64,000 nucleotides of DNA from Puccinellia tenuiflora (Eukaryota > Streptophyta > Magnoliopsida > Poales > Poaceae): assembly GCA_012064385.1 (NCBI GenBank), contig QRDG01000061.1, positions 453,815-517,814 of the forward strand, read 5' to 3'. The notes beneath the pieces were generated by a model that was not told the DNA's origin, ran no database searches, and saw only the letters and a list, made by a program, of their open reading frames with translations. This document shows, piece by piece, positions 1 through 11,600 of this stretch. The first letter of the stretch is position 1; the number at the start of each line of letters is the position of its first letter. A program made the translations under genes and the position numbers.

Positions 1-52
1 ATCTAATTCAAACCTAATTTCAAACCTAAATTTCAAATCACCTAAACTTAAA

Positions 53-330
53 TTAAACTAATAACCGGCGGCGAGGAGGAGGGCTAGCCGTACCTAAACT
101 GGCGGCGAGGGGGAGGAAGAGGGCCGCGGTGGAGCCGGCGCGAGCTCGGGGCGGCGGGAGGAGGGCGCGCAGGGGGCAGGGCAGCCGCGCCGGCGGCGAG
201 CTCGGGGCGGCGGGGAGGAGGGCAAGCGGGGGGCAGGGCCGCCGCGGGCTCGGGGAGGGAGGCCGCGGGCTCGAGGAGGTCTTTGGTGGCAGGGGGTTCA
301 CCGGCGCCGGGGAGGAGGCGGCTTGGGCAG
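53..330 (-). other. GC-rich proline-coding leader/first-exon block of CACTA-3
   Basis: The minus strand is open here and reads as a Pro/Ser/Ala/Arg-rich stretch with no recognisable domain. It lies exactly where the first exon or leader of a CACTA gene is expected, between subterminal repeats (12790-13790) and AT-rich intron-like sequence (1-50). Gypsy-1 is inserted at its 5' side, at 330. The long open frame may only reflect the base composition. Function unknown. Confidence 0.3.
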
Positions 331-3300
331 TGTAGCGCCCCGACCCCAGAACTATACAGTGAAGCGTTGTGCAACCGGTCATGCTACACAATCGAAGGTT
401 ACTGGGTTTACCAATCCCAGGCCAAAACCTTTGGCAGGTGTGCTCGGAATGGATCATCGGCACACAACACCTCGATCATGCCATAAGCTCAGACATCGCT
501 ATCACGTATAGTAGAGAGATCAAGACTTGTGGAACAACTGGCACATTGCAGACTCTACGACACAAAAACTCGTATAGCAACTCATATATGAGAAAGATAC
601 AAATATTACACACAAAAGGTCACAGACCCAACAATTCATAAAGCGGAAGCGAAGTAGTCTTGTCTAATACAACAAGATCCAAATATAGGGCCTAAGATGC
701 CTACACATAAATAAACCCAGCTGGCTTGCTCCACGGTCCCAAGCTGCCACCTGGGAACCCCGGACTACTAGTCGACGTCCACGAAGAACCCACCTAGCTG
801 CTCGGTGTCGTCCTCCTCTGAAACAAATTCATAAAGGCAGCAAAGAGAGACTGAGTACGACGTACTCGCAAGTTTAGTTGGGCGATATAGGCCCAATGTT
901 GACGGAGGCTCTAAAGCTTTATAATGTAGCTATTTTGCATAAAGCTAGATTATCATTTAAAAGACATAAGGACACATGGCACCGTCTACTCAGAATGTTT
1001 TCCAAAAACGGGGTAAGAGAGTAACTTTCATCTTTGGTTCTCGTCGAACCAACTTGTAGCCAAAACCACCAAAGGCACTCCCTCGAATCACCCTCGAGGA
1101 AATGAACCTTTACCACACGTTGATTATGCAAACTTTAGCTGCCATATCAATTAGGTTAAAGTTCTCTATGAGCTAATCCGCCAACACATCAAACGTAGGG
1201 CTCGTAGGTAGACAAAATAAGTTTATAAACATGCATTCATAGGATACACGTATTGGTTCGGGGATAAACATGCATTCATAGGATACTCTACATTTTGATC
1301 AAAAGTGACATTGGAACCGCATGCAATATTATGGTGGACAAAATAAGTTTATAAAACAATAGGATTCTAGACGCCAAGAAGGTTAGGTTATCTCTTGCCT
1401 TGCTGCCGGGGCGTGTAGTACGACTCGTCGGGGTAGGTAGAGGGACCCTCGACTCCGGAATATATCGATACCCAAGCAAGAATAGAAGAACAAAATAAAT
1501 CACACGAAGACAAGGTGCAATGCACAATCACATGATGACATGACAAGATTATGCAATGATATCAACATTTAAATTATTTAACAAATTAAATGGAGTTCCA
1601 AATAATTAGCGCAATTATTTGGAAACAACACCATATTTAACTTAATGACTACATTATTCATATATTTGTTAAACTACTCAAATGGTTTAAATATGCATGA
1701 GTATGACATGAATGGATAGGTTTTGTTCTTCCGATCATTTTGGTACCTTATTTGTAATTTTCTGAGTACCGAAGAATAAATAGTGAATTAAATAATGATT
1801 CGAATTTAATTCCTTTAATCAATTAAGGAATAATATCAAATAAATATTTGTGATCATGATTTTATATTACCATGATTTGATAGCATTTGAAACACTGAGC
1901 ATTTTGATATTTTATTCATAAATTTTGGTTAAATATTTATCGAAATATGATTTTCCCAATTTAGATTTATACCATTTTTGGAATTATTAAGAAAAGGCAA
2001 ATTAATTTACTCAAAAGAGTATGCAAATGTTGCCAACAGGTAGGTGATGTTTTTCTGATCAAATTGATATTTAATTTGCAATTTTTGAAGCAATACACAA
2101 ATAGATAACAATTATTTAAATTCTGTTTTTAAATTCCAAAAAGGGAAAACTACAAGGCCAGACAGGCCGGCCTCACTGCCGGCCAGGCCGGGCACCGGCC
2201 TTTGGCCGGCCCAGGCTGGGCTGATGGGCCGGGCAACCGCCCGAAGCTGCCGGCCTTTCGGCCGGCCCGGACCGGTGCCAGGCCGGGTCAGCGGCCACGT
2301 CGGGAAGCCACGACCGGCGTGAGCCACAACGGTGACCGCGGCGTCGGCACGGACGCGCACGTCGGAAACCGGCACGCAGGGACGTGTTACCGGGCGCGAT
2401 CGACGCGCCGTTCTAAGGGGAGACTAAGGGCGGCGACACGGACCATATGGTCACCGGAACGAGCTCCGGTGACCACCGGAGCGGCGGCGGACGGCGGAGC
2501 ACGGTGAGAGCACGGCACAGAGCGGAAGAGAGAGGGAGGAGAGGTGCACAAGCACCAGCGACTCACCAGGAGCACGCAGGGGAGGTTCGGGAAGCATGGA
2601 GAGGACGGCAGCGGCCTAATCGACGACGAGGCCGGCGGCCGGAGGCGGAAGGGAACGGCCCGATTCCGACGAACCATGGCATCCCAGCACGCGCGAGTCG
2701 ACGGGGAGGCAGAGGAGAGGCCGGCGGTGCTGATGACGTCGTCGGCTTGGCTCCGGGCGACCGGAGTCGACGGCGGCGAGCGGCGAGATACGGCTCGATG
2801 TAGATTTTCGGAGAGAGAAGGAAGGGGAGGGAGCAGGTGAGCGAGGGGAGCAGTTGGGGGAAGCAGAGGGCAACTCACGGTGCCCGCCTTATCCACCGAG
2901 GCAGCGGCAGGGCGGCATGGCTGCGCGCGGTATGGCGCCAGTGCCGTGCGCCACAGTGACGAAGGGGAGAGAGGGGAGCTGACAGGGGTGGCCCAGTGTC
3001 AGAGTTTTAACCTTTTTGCAAAAAAATCCAAGTTTAATTAAAACCAGCAGGGTTTGGCTATTTAAATGAGCCACTTCAACATTTTTAGAAAATCTGGGAA
3101 AATTCATGTGGGCTCCCTATGTCCTGAGGAAACTCCACAAAAATTGTTGCCCCCAAATAAAATGGTTAGCTTCACACTTATTCATATTGTTGCATTATGA
3201 CCATTTTGATAAATTGCAAGAATGCATTTATTTGGAGCACTTACATATTTCCAAAAATAATGAAATTATTTGAGTAGGCCCCTGGTCAGGTAGAGACTCC

Positions 3301-3823
3301 ACAAAAAATTGGGGGGCAAAATAAAAGGTTTGCACCACATTTGCTCATAGGGTTTAATTAACGTCATTTTCGATACTTTCCAAAATGTATTTATTTGGAG
3401 TACCTAAGCAACTTAATAAATTATAAAAATATTTGTGGAGGCTCATAATATATTAATGAAGCTCCCCATAATTTTAGTTTGAATTTTTGGAAAGCTTAAC
3501 TTGGTTCCAAAAATAGAATTGAATTAAACCAATTTTGGGATTCTCAATTTTATTTATTATTTGGCAACATTTGGAATTTGAGAAAAGGTTGTAAGATGCA
3601 AACTTGGAACTTCCTAAACAATTTGGAAGTTCATTTAGTTTGTTGCCAAGTTGGGCATTGCATTTGGTTGGAGGTTTTGGGGAAGTTTGCTTCCCCTTTG
3701 TTAATGGATTTCAAAGTGGATAGTTAGAAGTTGCAATTTCATATGGATGCTATGATGCAAAACAAGAATGCAAAAAGTGGAAAAATTCTTCGTATTTTTT
3801 GTTACAAAGCTGGGACTGTTACA
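331..3823 (-). repeat. 3' LTR of Gypsy-1 (left copy, internally deleted)
   Basis: About 3.49 kb against 4.12 kb for the partner LTR. The missing part corresponds to about 9481-10100 of the right copy. The joint is at about 1180, where ATCCG is followed by CCAACACATC, consistent with deletion between short CCG repeats. A short stretch near 1213-1250 is extra or duplicated relative to the partner. The LTR holds AT-rich flanks around a GC-rich core (2150-2960) with clustered GGCCGG palindromes. Confidence 0.9.
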
Positions 3824-3839
3824 ATTCTAACCCCCCTTA
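3824..3839 (-). other. Polypurine tract of Gypsy-1
   Basis: Directly inside the 3' LTR. The minus strand shows a run of six G preceded by AA, the expected position and composition for the plus-strand primer of an LTR retrotransposon. Confidence 0.75.
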
Positions 3840-3860
3840 CAGGAATCTCGTCCCGAGATT

Positions 3861-6800
3861 CTAGACTTGAGTGAAGAAGGCGGGGTATTCCTGACGAAGA
3901 CTAGTTTCTCGCTCCCAAGTGGCTTCTTCTTCGGAATGGTTAGACCATTGGATTTTGAGGAATTTGATGGTCTTGTTGCGGGTTTTCCTCTCCGCTTCAT
4001 CCAAGATGCGGATAGGATGCTCGCGATAGGTCAAATCCTCCTGGATGTCCAACACCTCATGATCAACCCCACAGATTGGATCCTTGAAGCAACGGCGGAG
4101 TTGGGAGACATGGAACACATCATGCACATCCGGGAAGTTGGAGGGTAGCTCGAGTTGATATGAGAGATCTCCTCGTTTGGCTTGGACGGTGAAAGGGCCA
4201 ACATAGCGAGGTGCCAATTTGCCCTTGATTCCGAAGCGACGAACGCCTCGGAGGGGAGAGACTCGAAGATAGGCCTTGTCACCAATTTCATAGTGGACCT
4301 CTTGATGGTGCTTGTCATAGTAGCTTTTCTGCCGGGATTGAGCAGCCTTGAGATTATCCCGAATGATACGGACTTTCTCCTCGGCCTCATTGATCACATC
4401 CGTACCGAAGAGTGGCCTCTCTCCGGTTTCAGACCAATTTAGAGGAGTTCGGCATTTTCTCCCATAAAGAACCTCAAAGGGAGCCATTTGGAGGCTAGCC
4501 TGATAGCTGTTGTTGTAGGAGAACTCGGCGAGAGGGAGGTATTTTTCCCAACCCTTACTGAAGGATATGACACATGCCCGAAGCATGTCCTCAAGAACTT
4601 GGTTCACCCTTTCAGTTTGACCGTCGGTTTGAGGATGATAGGCTGTGCTGAAGTTGAGATGGGTTCCGAGAGCCTTTTGGAAGCTTTGCCAAAATTTGGA
4701 CACAAACAGGCTTCCATGGTCTGAAATGATCCTCAAAGGAACCCCGTACAAGGGAGAAATCCGGGCCATATATAGCTCCGCCAATTTAACGGAGTTGATA
4801 TCCTCTCGAACCGGAAGGAAATGGGCGACTTTGGATAGACGGTCAATGACTACCCAAATGGCATTGTTACCCTTTTGTGATCTTGGAAAACCGGTGATGA
4901 AATCCATACCCACTTCATCCCATTTCCACTCGGGAATGGCTATGGGGCGAACGGTACCAGCTGGCCTTTGATGTTCAGCCTTCACTCGGCGACAGACGTC
5001 GCATTCAGCAACATATTTGGCAACTTCCCGCTTCATGCGAGTCCACCAGAATTTGGGGCGGAGGTCTTGGTACATTTTGGTGCTACCAGGATGGATGGAT
5101 ATGGGAGATTCATGTGCTTCTTGGAGTATCAACCCCTTGGTATTTCCCGTCTTGGGCACCATAAGACGGTTCCCAAAATAGACCACACCGGAGTCATCAA
5201 CGGAGAAACATTTGGCCTTCCCACTTGCAATATTCTTTTTGATCTTGCGGATGCCAGCATCATGTTGCTGGGCGGCCTTGATTTCATCCTCAAGAGTAGA
5301 TTTGATCTCGAGGTTAGCTAGATATCCGGAGGGAACAATCTCCAGATTTAACCGAGCAAATTCCTCGTGGAGAGCCGGTTGTGCCTTTTCAACCAACACG
5401 GTGTTGCAATAGGCCTTGCGACTCAAAGCATCGGCCACGACATTGGCCTTGCCGGGCTGATAGTTGAGGGTCACATCATAGTATTTTATTAATTCCAACC
5501 ATCTTATCTTCCTCAAGTTCAGATCCAGCTGGGTGAAGAGATACTTTAGACTTTGATGATCAGAATAGATCTCGCAACGGTTGCCCAACAGGTAGGGCCT
5601 CCATTGCTTCAGAGCATGTACCACGGCAGCAAGCTCTAGATCATGAGTTGGATAATTTTGCTCATGTGGTTTGAGTTGACGGGAGGCATAGGCGACAACA
5701 TGGCCTTCTTGCATCAAAACACAGCCCAAACCTTGAAGTGATGCATCACAATAGACGACAAAGTCTTTGTCGGTGTCAGGAAGGACAAGCACCGGAGTGG
5801 TGGTGAGCTTGACCTTGAGGGTTTGAAAACTTTCTTCAGCCTTGTCTGACCACACAAATTGTTTATTCTTCTTGAGGAGGTCAGTCAGTGCCTTGGCTAT
5901 CTTGGAAAAGCCCTCGATGAATCGGCGGTAATAACCCGCCAACCCGAGGAAGCTTCGGATATCTTTGACGGACTTGGGAGTTGGCCAATCCAGGATTGCC
6001 TGAATCTTGTCTGGTATCACCGCTACTCCAGCAGCTGACACCACATGACCAAGAAAAATGAGCTCCTTCAGCCAAAACTCACACTTGGAGAACTTGGCAT
6101 AGAGGCGGTGATCTCGAAGCTTGGTCAGGACGAGCCGAAGATGCTCAACATGTTCTTCTTCGGTTTTGGAGTAGACAAGGATGTCATCGATGTAAATGAT
6201 GACAAACTTGTCGAGATATTCGTGGAAGATGGAGTTCATCAACCTCATGAATGTAGCCGGAGCATTTGTGAGGCCGAAGGACATGACGGTGTACTCATAT
6301 AACCCATAACGGGTAGTGAAGGCTGTCTTTGGAATATCCTCCTTTCGGATTTTTATCTGATGGTAGCCTGACCTCAGATCCATCTTGGAGAATACCGTGG
6401 CACCAGCTAGTTGACCGAACAGGTCAGTTATTCGAGGAATGGGATACTTGTTCTTGATGGTCACCGCATTCAGAGGGCGGTAATCAACAACCAGCCGGGG
6501 AACATTGGTATCCCTCTTCTTGACAAAGATGACCGGGCAGCCCCAAGGTGAGCTACTCGGCCGGATGAATTCTTTTTCTAGCAGCTCATCAAGTTGCTTC
6601 TTTAGTTCAGTTAGCTCTTCCGTTGGCATGCGGTAGGGCCTTTTGGAAATTGGGGTGGTTCCCGGAACCAACTCGATCACAAACTCCACGCTGCGATCAG
6701 GTGGCATGCCAGGCAATTCCTCCGAAAAAACATTGGGGAAATCACACACCACAGCAACTTCATGCATTTCAGGCGGGGTGGTTCCTTCCAGGAACCATAG

Positions 6801-6947
6801 ACTGATCTCCGGAGAGAGAGGAGTGGCTGAGGACGGAGTTGCAGAAGTTGGGGACCAGTAACGCACTTCCCCATAGCTTGGGTGGATCACTGTGACAGTC
6901 TTGGCAGCACAGTCCAGGTTGGCCTGATACTTGACTAAGCAGTCCAT
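3861..6947 (-). CDS. Gypsy-1 pol: reverse transcriptase, RNase H, integrase, chromodomain-like tail
   Basis: An open frame of 1028 codons that starts inside what was one longer gag-pol frame, so the annotated Met is not the natural start. Reverse transcriptase occupies about residues 110-300 with the YIDD catalytic box at 252-255. RNase H follows with D401, E438 and D463 in typical contexts. Integrase has an HHCC zinc site (H612, H619, C649, C652) and a DDE core (D682, D743, E779). The last about 55 residues resemble the chromodomain that targets chromovirus integrases to chromatin. The pol domains look intact, but the upstream frame is severed by a deletion of about 53 bases near 6980, so a gag-pol polyprotein cannot be made. 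Confidence 0.92.
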   Translation of the reverse strand: MDCLVKYQANLDCAAKTVTVIHPSYGEVRYWSPTSATPSSATPLSPEISLWFLEGTTPPEMHEVAVVCDFPNVFSEELPGMPPDRSVEFVIELVPGTTPISKRPYRMPTEELTELKKQLDELLEKEFIRPSSSPWGCPVIFVKKRDTNVPRLVVDYRPLNAVTIKNKYPIPRITDLFGQLAGATVFSKMDLRSGYHQIKIRKEDIPKTAFTTRYGLYEYTVMSFGLTNAPATFMRLMNSIFHEYLDKFVIIYIDDILVYSKTEEEHVEHLRLVLTKLRDHRLYAKFSKCEFWLKELIFLGHVVSAAGVAVIPDKIQAILDWPTPKSVKDIRSFLGLAGYYRRFIEGFSKIAKALTDLLKKNKQFVWSDKAEESFQTLKVKLTTTPVLVLPDTDKDFVVYCDASLQGLGCVLMQEGHVVAYASRQLKPHEQNYPTHDLELAAVVHALKQWRPYLLGNRCEIYSDHQSLKYLFTQLDLNLRKIRWLELIKYYDVTLNYQPGKANVVADALSRKAYCNTVLVEKAQPALHEEFARLNLEIVPSGYLANLEIKSTLEDEIKAAQQHDAGIRKIKKNIASGKAKCFSVDDSGVVYFGNRLMVPKTGNTKGLILQEAHESPISIHPGSTKMYQDLRPKFWWTRMKREVAKYVAECDVCRRVKAEHQRPAGTVRPIAIPEWKWDEVGMDFITGFPRSQKGNNAIWVVIDRLSKVAHFLPVREDINSVKLAELYMARISPLYGVPLRIISDHGSLFVSKFWQSFQKALGTHLNFSTAYHPQTDGQTERVNQVLEDMLRACVISFSKGWEKYLPLAEFSYNNSYQASLQMAPFEVLYGRKCRTPLNWSETGERPLFGTDVINEAEEKVRIIRDNLKAAQSRQKSYYDKHHQEVHYEIGDKAYLRVSPLRGVRRFGIKGKLAPRYVGPFTVQAKRGDLSYQLELPSNFPDVHDVFHVSQLRRCFKDPICGVDHEVLDIQEDLTYREHPIRILDEAERKTRNKTIKFLKIQWSNHSEEEATWERETSLRQEYPAFFTQV

Positions 6948-8227
6948 GCCCAGAATAACATCGATCCCATCTGACTTCAGGAGCTATCCAATTTGTGTGC
7001 CAACTAGAACCTGGGGTCTTGACCACTAGCGGGGAGTCCATATTTGCAAAAGGTATTTGATGGTTGTGTGCATATGATATGGATATGAATGAATGCGATG
7101 CTCCAGAATCAAATAAGACTGAAGTTGGATATTCATTGATTCGAAGCGTACCCATAAGAACTCCGGGGTCCTCTTCGACTCCTTCAGCCGAGACGTGGTT
7201 CAGGCGGCCACGGCTGACGGTCATGGCCTTGGCAGCTGGGGTAGAGGGTGCTGGTGCAGGTGTCGCGGTAGCCGGTGCCTTCTGGGGGCACTCTCTGTAG
7301 TAGTGACCCGGCTCACCACAGTGGTAGCAAGTGAGCCCCGTGGTGCAGGAGGCAGCTGAGGGCGGAAGCCACTTCCAGCCGCACCCAAGGTCGAAGTAGC
7401 TAGGCGAGTTGGAGGTGGCCTGAACCCTGAAGGCCTTGGCGTGAAGGGTGCACGAGGCACAGCGCTGAAGGGCACAAAGACCCTGCGCTTCTTGCCCTCG
7501 GAGGAAGAGGAGCTCTGGTTGTCAATGGGAGCTGGCCTCTTGGAAGCCTCCAGCTCCTTCCTACCCTGCTCCATAGTGAGAGCCTGGTTGTAGAGCTCCT
7601 GGTAGGACTGGAACTTGAAGGGTAGGAGCTCGTATCGGAGGCGAGGGGCGAGCCCCTTGCGGAAGAGGTATTGCTTGTCCTCATCGTTCGTCACGTCCCG
7701 AGGGGCGTAACGCTAGAGGTGGTTGAACTCCCGCCCATAGGCTTGGACGTCCATGCGTCCCTGGGTCAAGTCCAGGAACTCCCTCCTCTTGAGATCCATG
7801 ACGGGCTTGGGGATATACGCCGCACGGAAAGCGGCGCGGAAATCCGCCCAAGTGAAGACATGGCCAGCGTCGAACATCGACACATGGCTCTCCCACCAGG
7901 AGCCGGCGGCTCCATTCAGCAGGTAGGTGGCGAAGTTGACTTGTTCCGCCACCGGAACGTGCAGAGCAGCAAACTTGCGCTCAAGAGCCCGGAGCCAATC
8001 ATCCGCATCAAGCGGATCCTTAGCTTCTGTGAAGGTAGGAGGTTGGGACCGCAAAAACTCGGTGAGAGTGTTGCAGTCGTTGTTCCTCCTGGCCCCTTGC
8101 TACACCAGCTGCTCGAGCAGACGCTCATTTCACAGCCGGTTCTCCTCGATGGCCATCAGGACCTCCGCCATTGAGGGTGGCGGCGGTGCATCAGGATTGC
8201 CTTGTTCCCCACGACGGGTGGAGCCAT
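6948..8227 (-). pseudogene. Gypsy-1 gag-protease, disrupted
   Basis: Three shifted fragments match the gag-protease part of the related Gypsy-2 frame. The retrotransposon gag domain is read from about 8227 down to an in-frame TAG at 7713-7715, where Gypsy-2 has a sense codon. The CCHC zinc knuckle (about 7290-7335) keeps all four metal ligands. The aspartic protease motif FDSGASH (about 7100) is intact, unlike in Gypsy-2. A deletion of about 53 bases near 6980, relative to Gypsy-2, removes the strand between WIAP and LKSDG and shifts the frame before pol. The element therefore needs proteins in trans. Confidence 0.85.
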
Positions 8228-8607
8228 TCTGAAGGTTTGGAACAATGACATAGTTAGTAAACATCTTCGACGGTCAGGATAGATCATTAGAGTGCTTCCA
8301 GATATAGATATTGAAGATGGAAATAATACAGAAACATATTTAGACAACCACGGATGACATCACGTCATCGTGGCGATAGCAACCGGAAACAACGGACTCG
8401 AGACTAACTGGACGGTAAGAACCCAAACCCCGAGAACCTAAACTTGACACCAAGCTTAAAACAAATAGAGGTAAGAATCAGAGTAGAGCGAGTTGGATGA
8501 GGAGTAAAAAGAATCCTAAGAAATTTTCACAACTCATTTTTAGGTTGTAAATAATTTTCACTAGACTCGACATCGACCAATAGAAAGGGTTTCCTACAGG
8601 CGGTCCT

Positions 8608-8619
8608 GCTCTGATACCA
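8608..8619 (-). other. Primer-binding site (initiator tRNA-Met type) of Gypsy-1
   Basis: Minus strand TGGTATCAGAGC, three bases inside the 5' LTR (LTR starts at 8623). It is a perfect 12-base complement to the 3' end of plant initiator tRNA-Met, the usual primer for chromoviruses. Confidence 0.93.
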
Positions 8620-8622
8620 ACT

Positions 8623-11600
8623 TGTAGCGCCCCGACCCCAGAACTATACAATGAAGCGTTGTGCAACCGGTCATGCTACACAATCGAAGGTTACTGGGTT
8701 TACCAATCCCAGGCCAAAACCTTTGGCAGGTGTGCTCGGAATGGATCATCGGCACACAACACCTCGATCATGCCATAAGCTCAGACATCGCTATCACGTA
8801 TAGTAGAGAGATCAAGACTTGTGGAACAACTGGCACATTGCAGACTCTACGATACAAAAACTCGTATAGCAACTCATATATGAGAAATATACAAATATTA
8901 CACACAAAAGGTCACAGACCCAACAATTCATCAAGCGGAAGCGAAGTAGTGTTGTCTAATACAACAAGATCCAAATATAGGGCCTAAGAGGCCTACACAT
9001 AAATAAACCCAGCTGGCTTGCTCCACGGTCCCAAGCTGCCACCTGGGAACCCCGGACTACTAGTCGACGTCCACGAAGAACCCACCTAGCTGCTCGGTGT
9101 CGTCCTCCTCTGAAACAAATTCATAAAGGCAGCAAAGAGAGACTGAGTACGACGTACTCGCAAGTTTAGTTGGGCGATATAGGCCCAATGTTGACGGAGG
9201 CTCTAAAGCTTTATAATGTAGCTATTTTGCATAAAGCTAGATTATCATTTAAAAGACATAAGGACACATGGCACCGTCTACTCAGAATGTTTTCCAAAAA
9301 CGGGGTAAGAGAGTAACTTTCATCTTCGGTTCTCGTCGAACCAACTTGTAGCCAAAACCACTCATCTCCACCAAAGGCACTCCCTCGAATCACCCTCGAG
9401 GAAATGAACCTTTACCACACGTTGATTATGCAACCTTTAGCTGCCATATCAATTAGGTTAAAGTTCTCTATGAGCTAATCCGCCTTTCCCAAGAGTTTGT
9501 CTATAACCATGGACACGGCTTTTCGAAAAGATTTAACCCTGCAGGGGTGTACTAATTTACCCATTGGTACCGTCCGGCTCACCTAATTGGCCCTCTTCCG
9601 GGGAAGGCCGGCGAGCAGGCGCGGTTAGACCTTTACAATGCATGAGGCTTACTCAAGGACCATCAGTGTGCGGAAGGACAGGTTCAGCGCCTCCAACGCC
9701 CTGCCCCGCGGCCACATCCTAAACACCACCGTCCTCATCGTTTCTTTTCCACCCACACAACTCACGCGCAAATGGAAATAGCAAACTAGAGGACCCTTGA
9801 CAAGCCCCTCACAAATTATTCGGTCAGTAGGGCGCCCATACACCCACCAATGGCAGCACGCTTGGTTCTTGGTTCTAGCTAAAATCACTCTCAGCCTAGG
9901 CGGCAAGAATGAGGCAAAACACCATCCCCGATGGCAACTCATCCAAGCCTTTTAGCAATTTAATTAAGTACCAACGACAACCTCCATGTCCGAACATCCC
10001 ATCATCAAACATCATAATGGAATTTAATCAACGGACATAAATATAAAAACGACTAAGCATAGCTAAGCATATACAACAACAATTATATTCTTGTCTCCGG
10101 CCAACACATCAAACCTAGGGCTCGTAGGTAGGGATACATGTATTGGTTCGGGGATAAACATGCATTCATAGGATACTCTACATTTTGATCAAAAGTGACA
10201 TTGGAACCGCATGCAATATTATGGTGGACAAAATAAGTTTATAAAACAATAGGATTCTAGATTCCAAGAAGGTTAGGTTATCTCTTGCCTTGCTGTTGGG
10301 GCGTGTAGTACGGCTCATCGGGGTAGGTAGAGGGACCCTCAACTCCGGAATCTATCGATACCCAACCAAGAATAGAAGAACAAAATAAATCACACGAAGA
10401 CAAGGTGCAATGCACAATCACAGGATGACATGACAAGATTATGCAATGATATCAACATTTAAATTATTTAACAAATTAAATGGAGTTCCAAATAATTAGC
10501 GCAATTATTTGGAAACAACCCCGTATTTAACTTAATGACTACATTATTCATACATTTGTTAAACTACTCAAATGGTTTAAATATGCATGAATATGACATG
10601 AATGGATAGGTTTTGTTCTTCTGATCATTTTGGTACCTTATTTGTAATTTTCTGAGTACCGAAGAATAAATAGTGAATTAAATAATTATTCGAATTTAAT
10701 TCCTTTAATCAATTAAGGAATAATATCAAATAAATATTTGTGATCATGATTTCATATTACCATTATTTGATAGCATTTGAAACACTGAGCATTTTGATAT
10801 TTTATTCATAAATTTTGGTTAAATATTTATCGAAATATGATTTTCCCAACTTAGATTTATACCATTTTTGGAATTATTAAGAAAAGGCAAATTAATTTAC
10901 TCAAAAGAGTATGCAAATGTTGCCAACAGGTAGGTGATGTTTTTCTGATCAAATTGATATTTAATTTGCAATTTTTTAAGCAATACACAAATAGATAACA
11001 ATTATTTAAATTCTGTTTTTAAATTCCAAAAAGGGAAAACTACAAGGCCAGACAGGCCGGCCTCACTGCCGGCCAGGCCGGGCTGCAGGCCGGGCACCAG
11101 CCCGAGGGCACCGGCCTTTGGCCGGCCCAGGCTGGGCTGACGGGCCGGGCAACCGCCCGAAGCTGCCGGCCTTTCGGCCGGCCCGGACCGGTGCCAGGCC
11201 GGGTCAGTGGCCACGTCGGGAAGCCACGACCGGCGTGAGCCACAGCGGTGACCGCGGCGTCAGCACGGACGCACACGTCGGAAACCGGCACGCAGGGACG
11301 CGTTACCGGGCGTGATCGACGCGCCATTCTAAGGGGAGACTAAGGGCGGCGACACGGACCATATGGTCACCGGAACGAGCTCCGGTGACCACCGGAGCGG
11401 CGGCGGACGGCGGAGCACGGTGAGAGCACGGCACAGAGCGGAAGAGAGAGGGAGGAGAGGTGCACAAGCACCAGCGACTCACCAGGGGCACGCAGGGGAG
11501 GTTCGGGAAGCATGGAGAGGACGGCAGCGGCCTAATCGACGACGAGGCCGGCGGCCGAAGGCGGAAGGGAACGGCCCGATTCCGACGAACCATGGCGTCC

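Noticed and set aside
2387..2896. 169-codon minus-strand frame, also present at 11303-11812
   Set aside because: It lies in the GC-rich part of the Gypsy-1 LTR. Both copies descend from one LTR, so conservation is not evidence of coding. Composition is Ser/Pro/Arg-rich without domain motifs.
8661..8987. 108-codon plus-strand frame at the LTR start, similar to 369-641
   Set aside because: It is antisense to the element and a by-product of LTR repetition.
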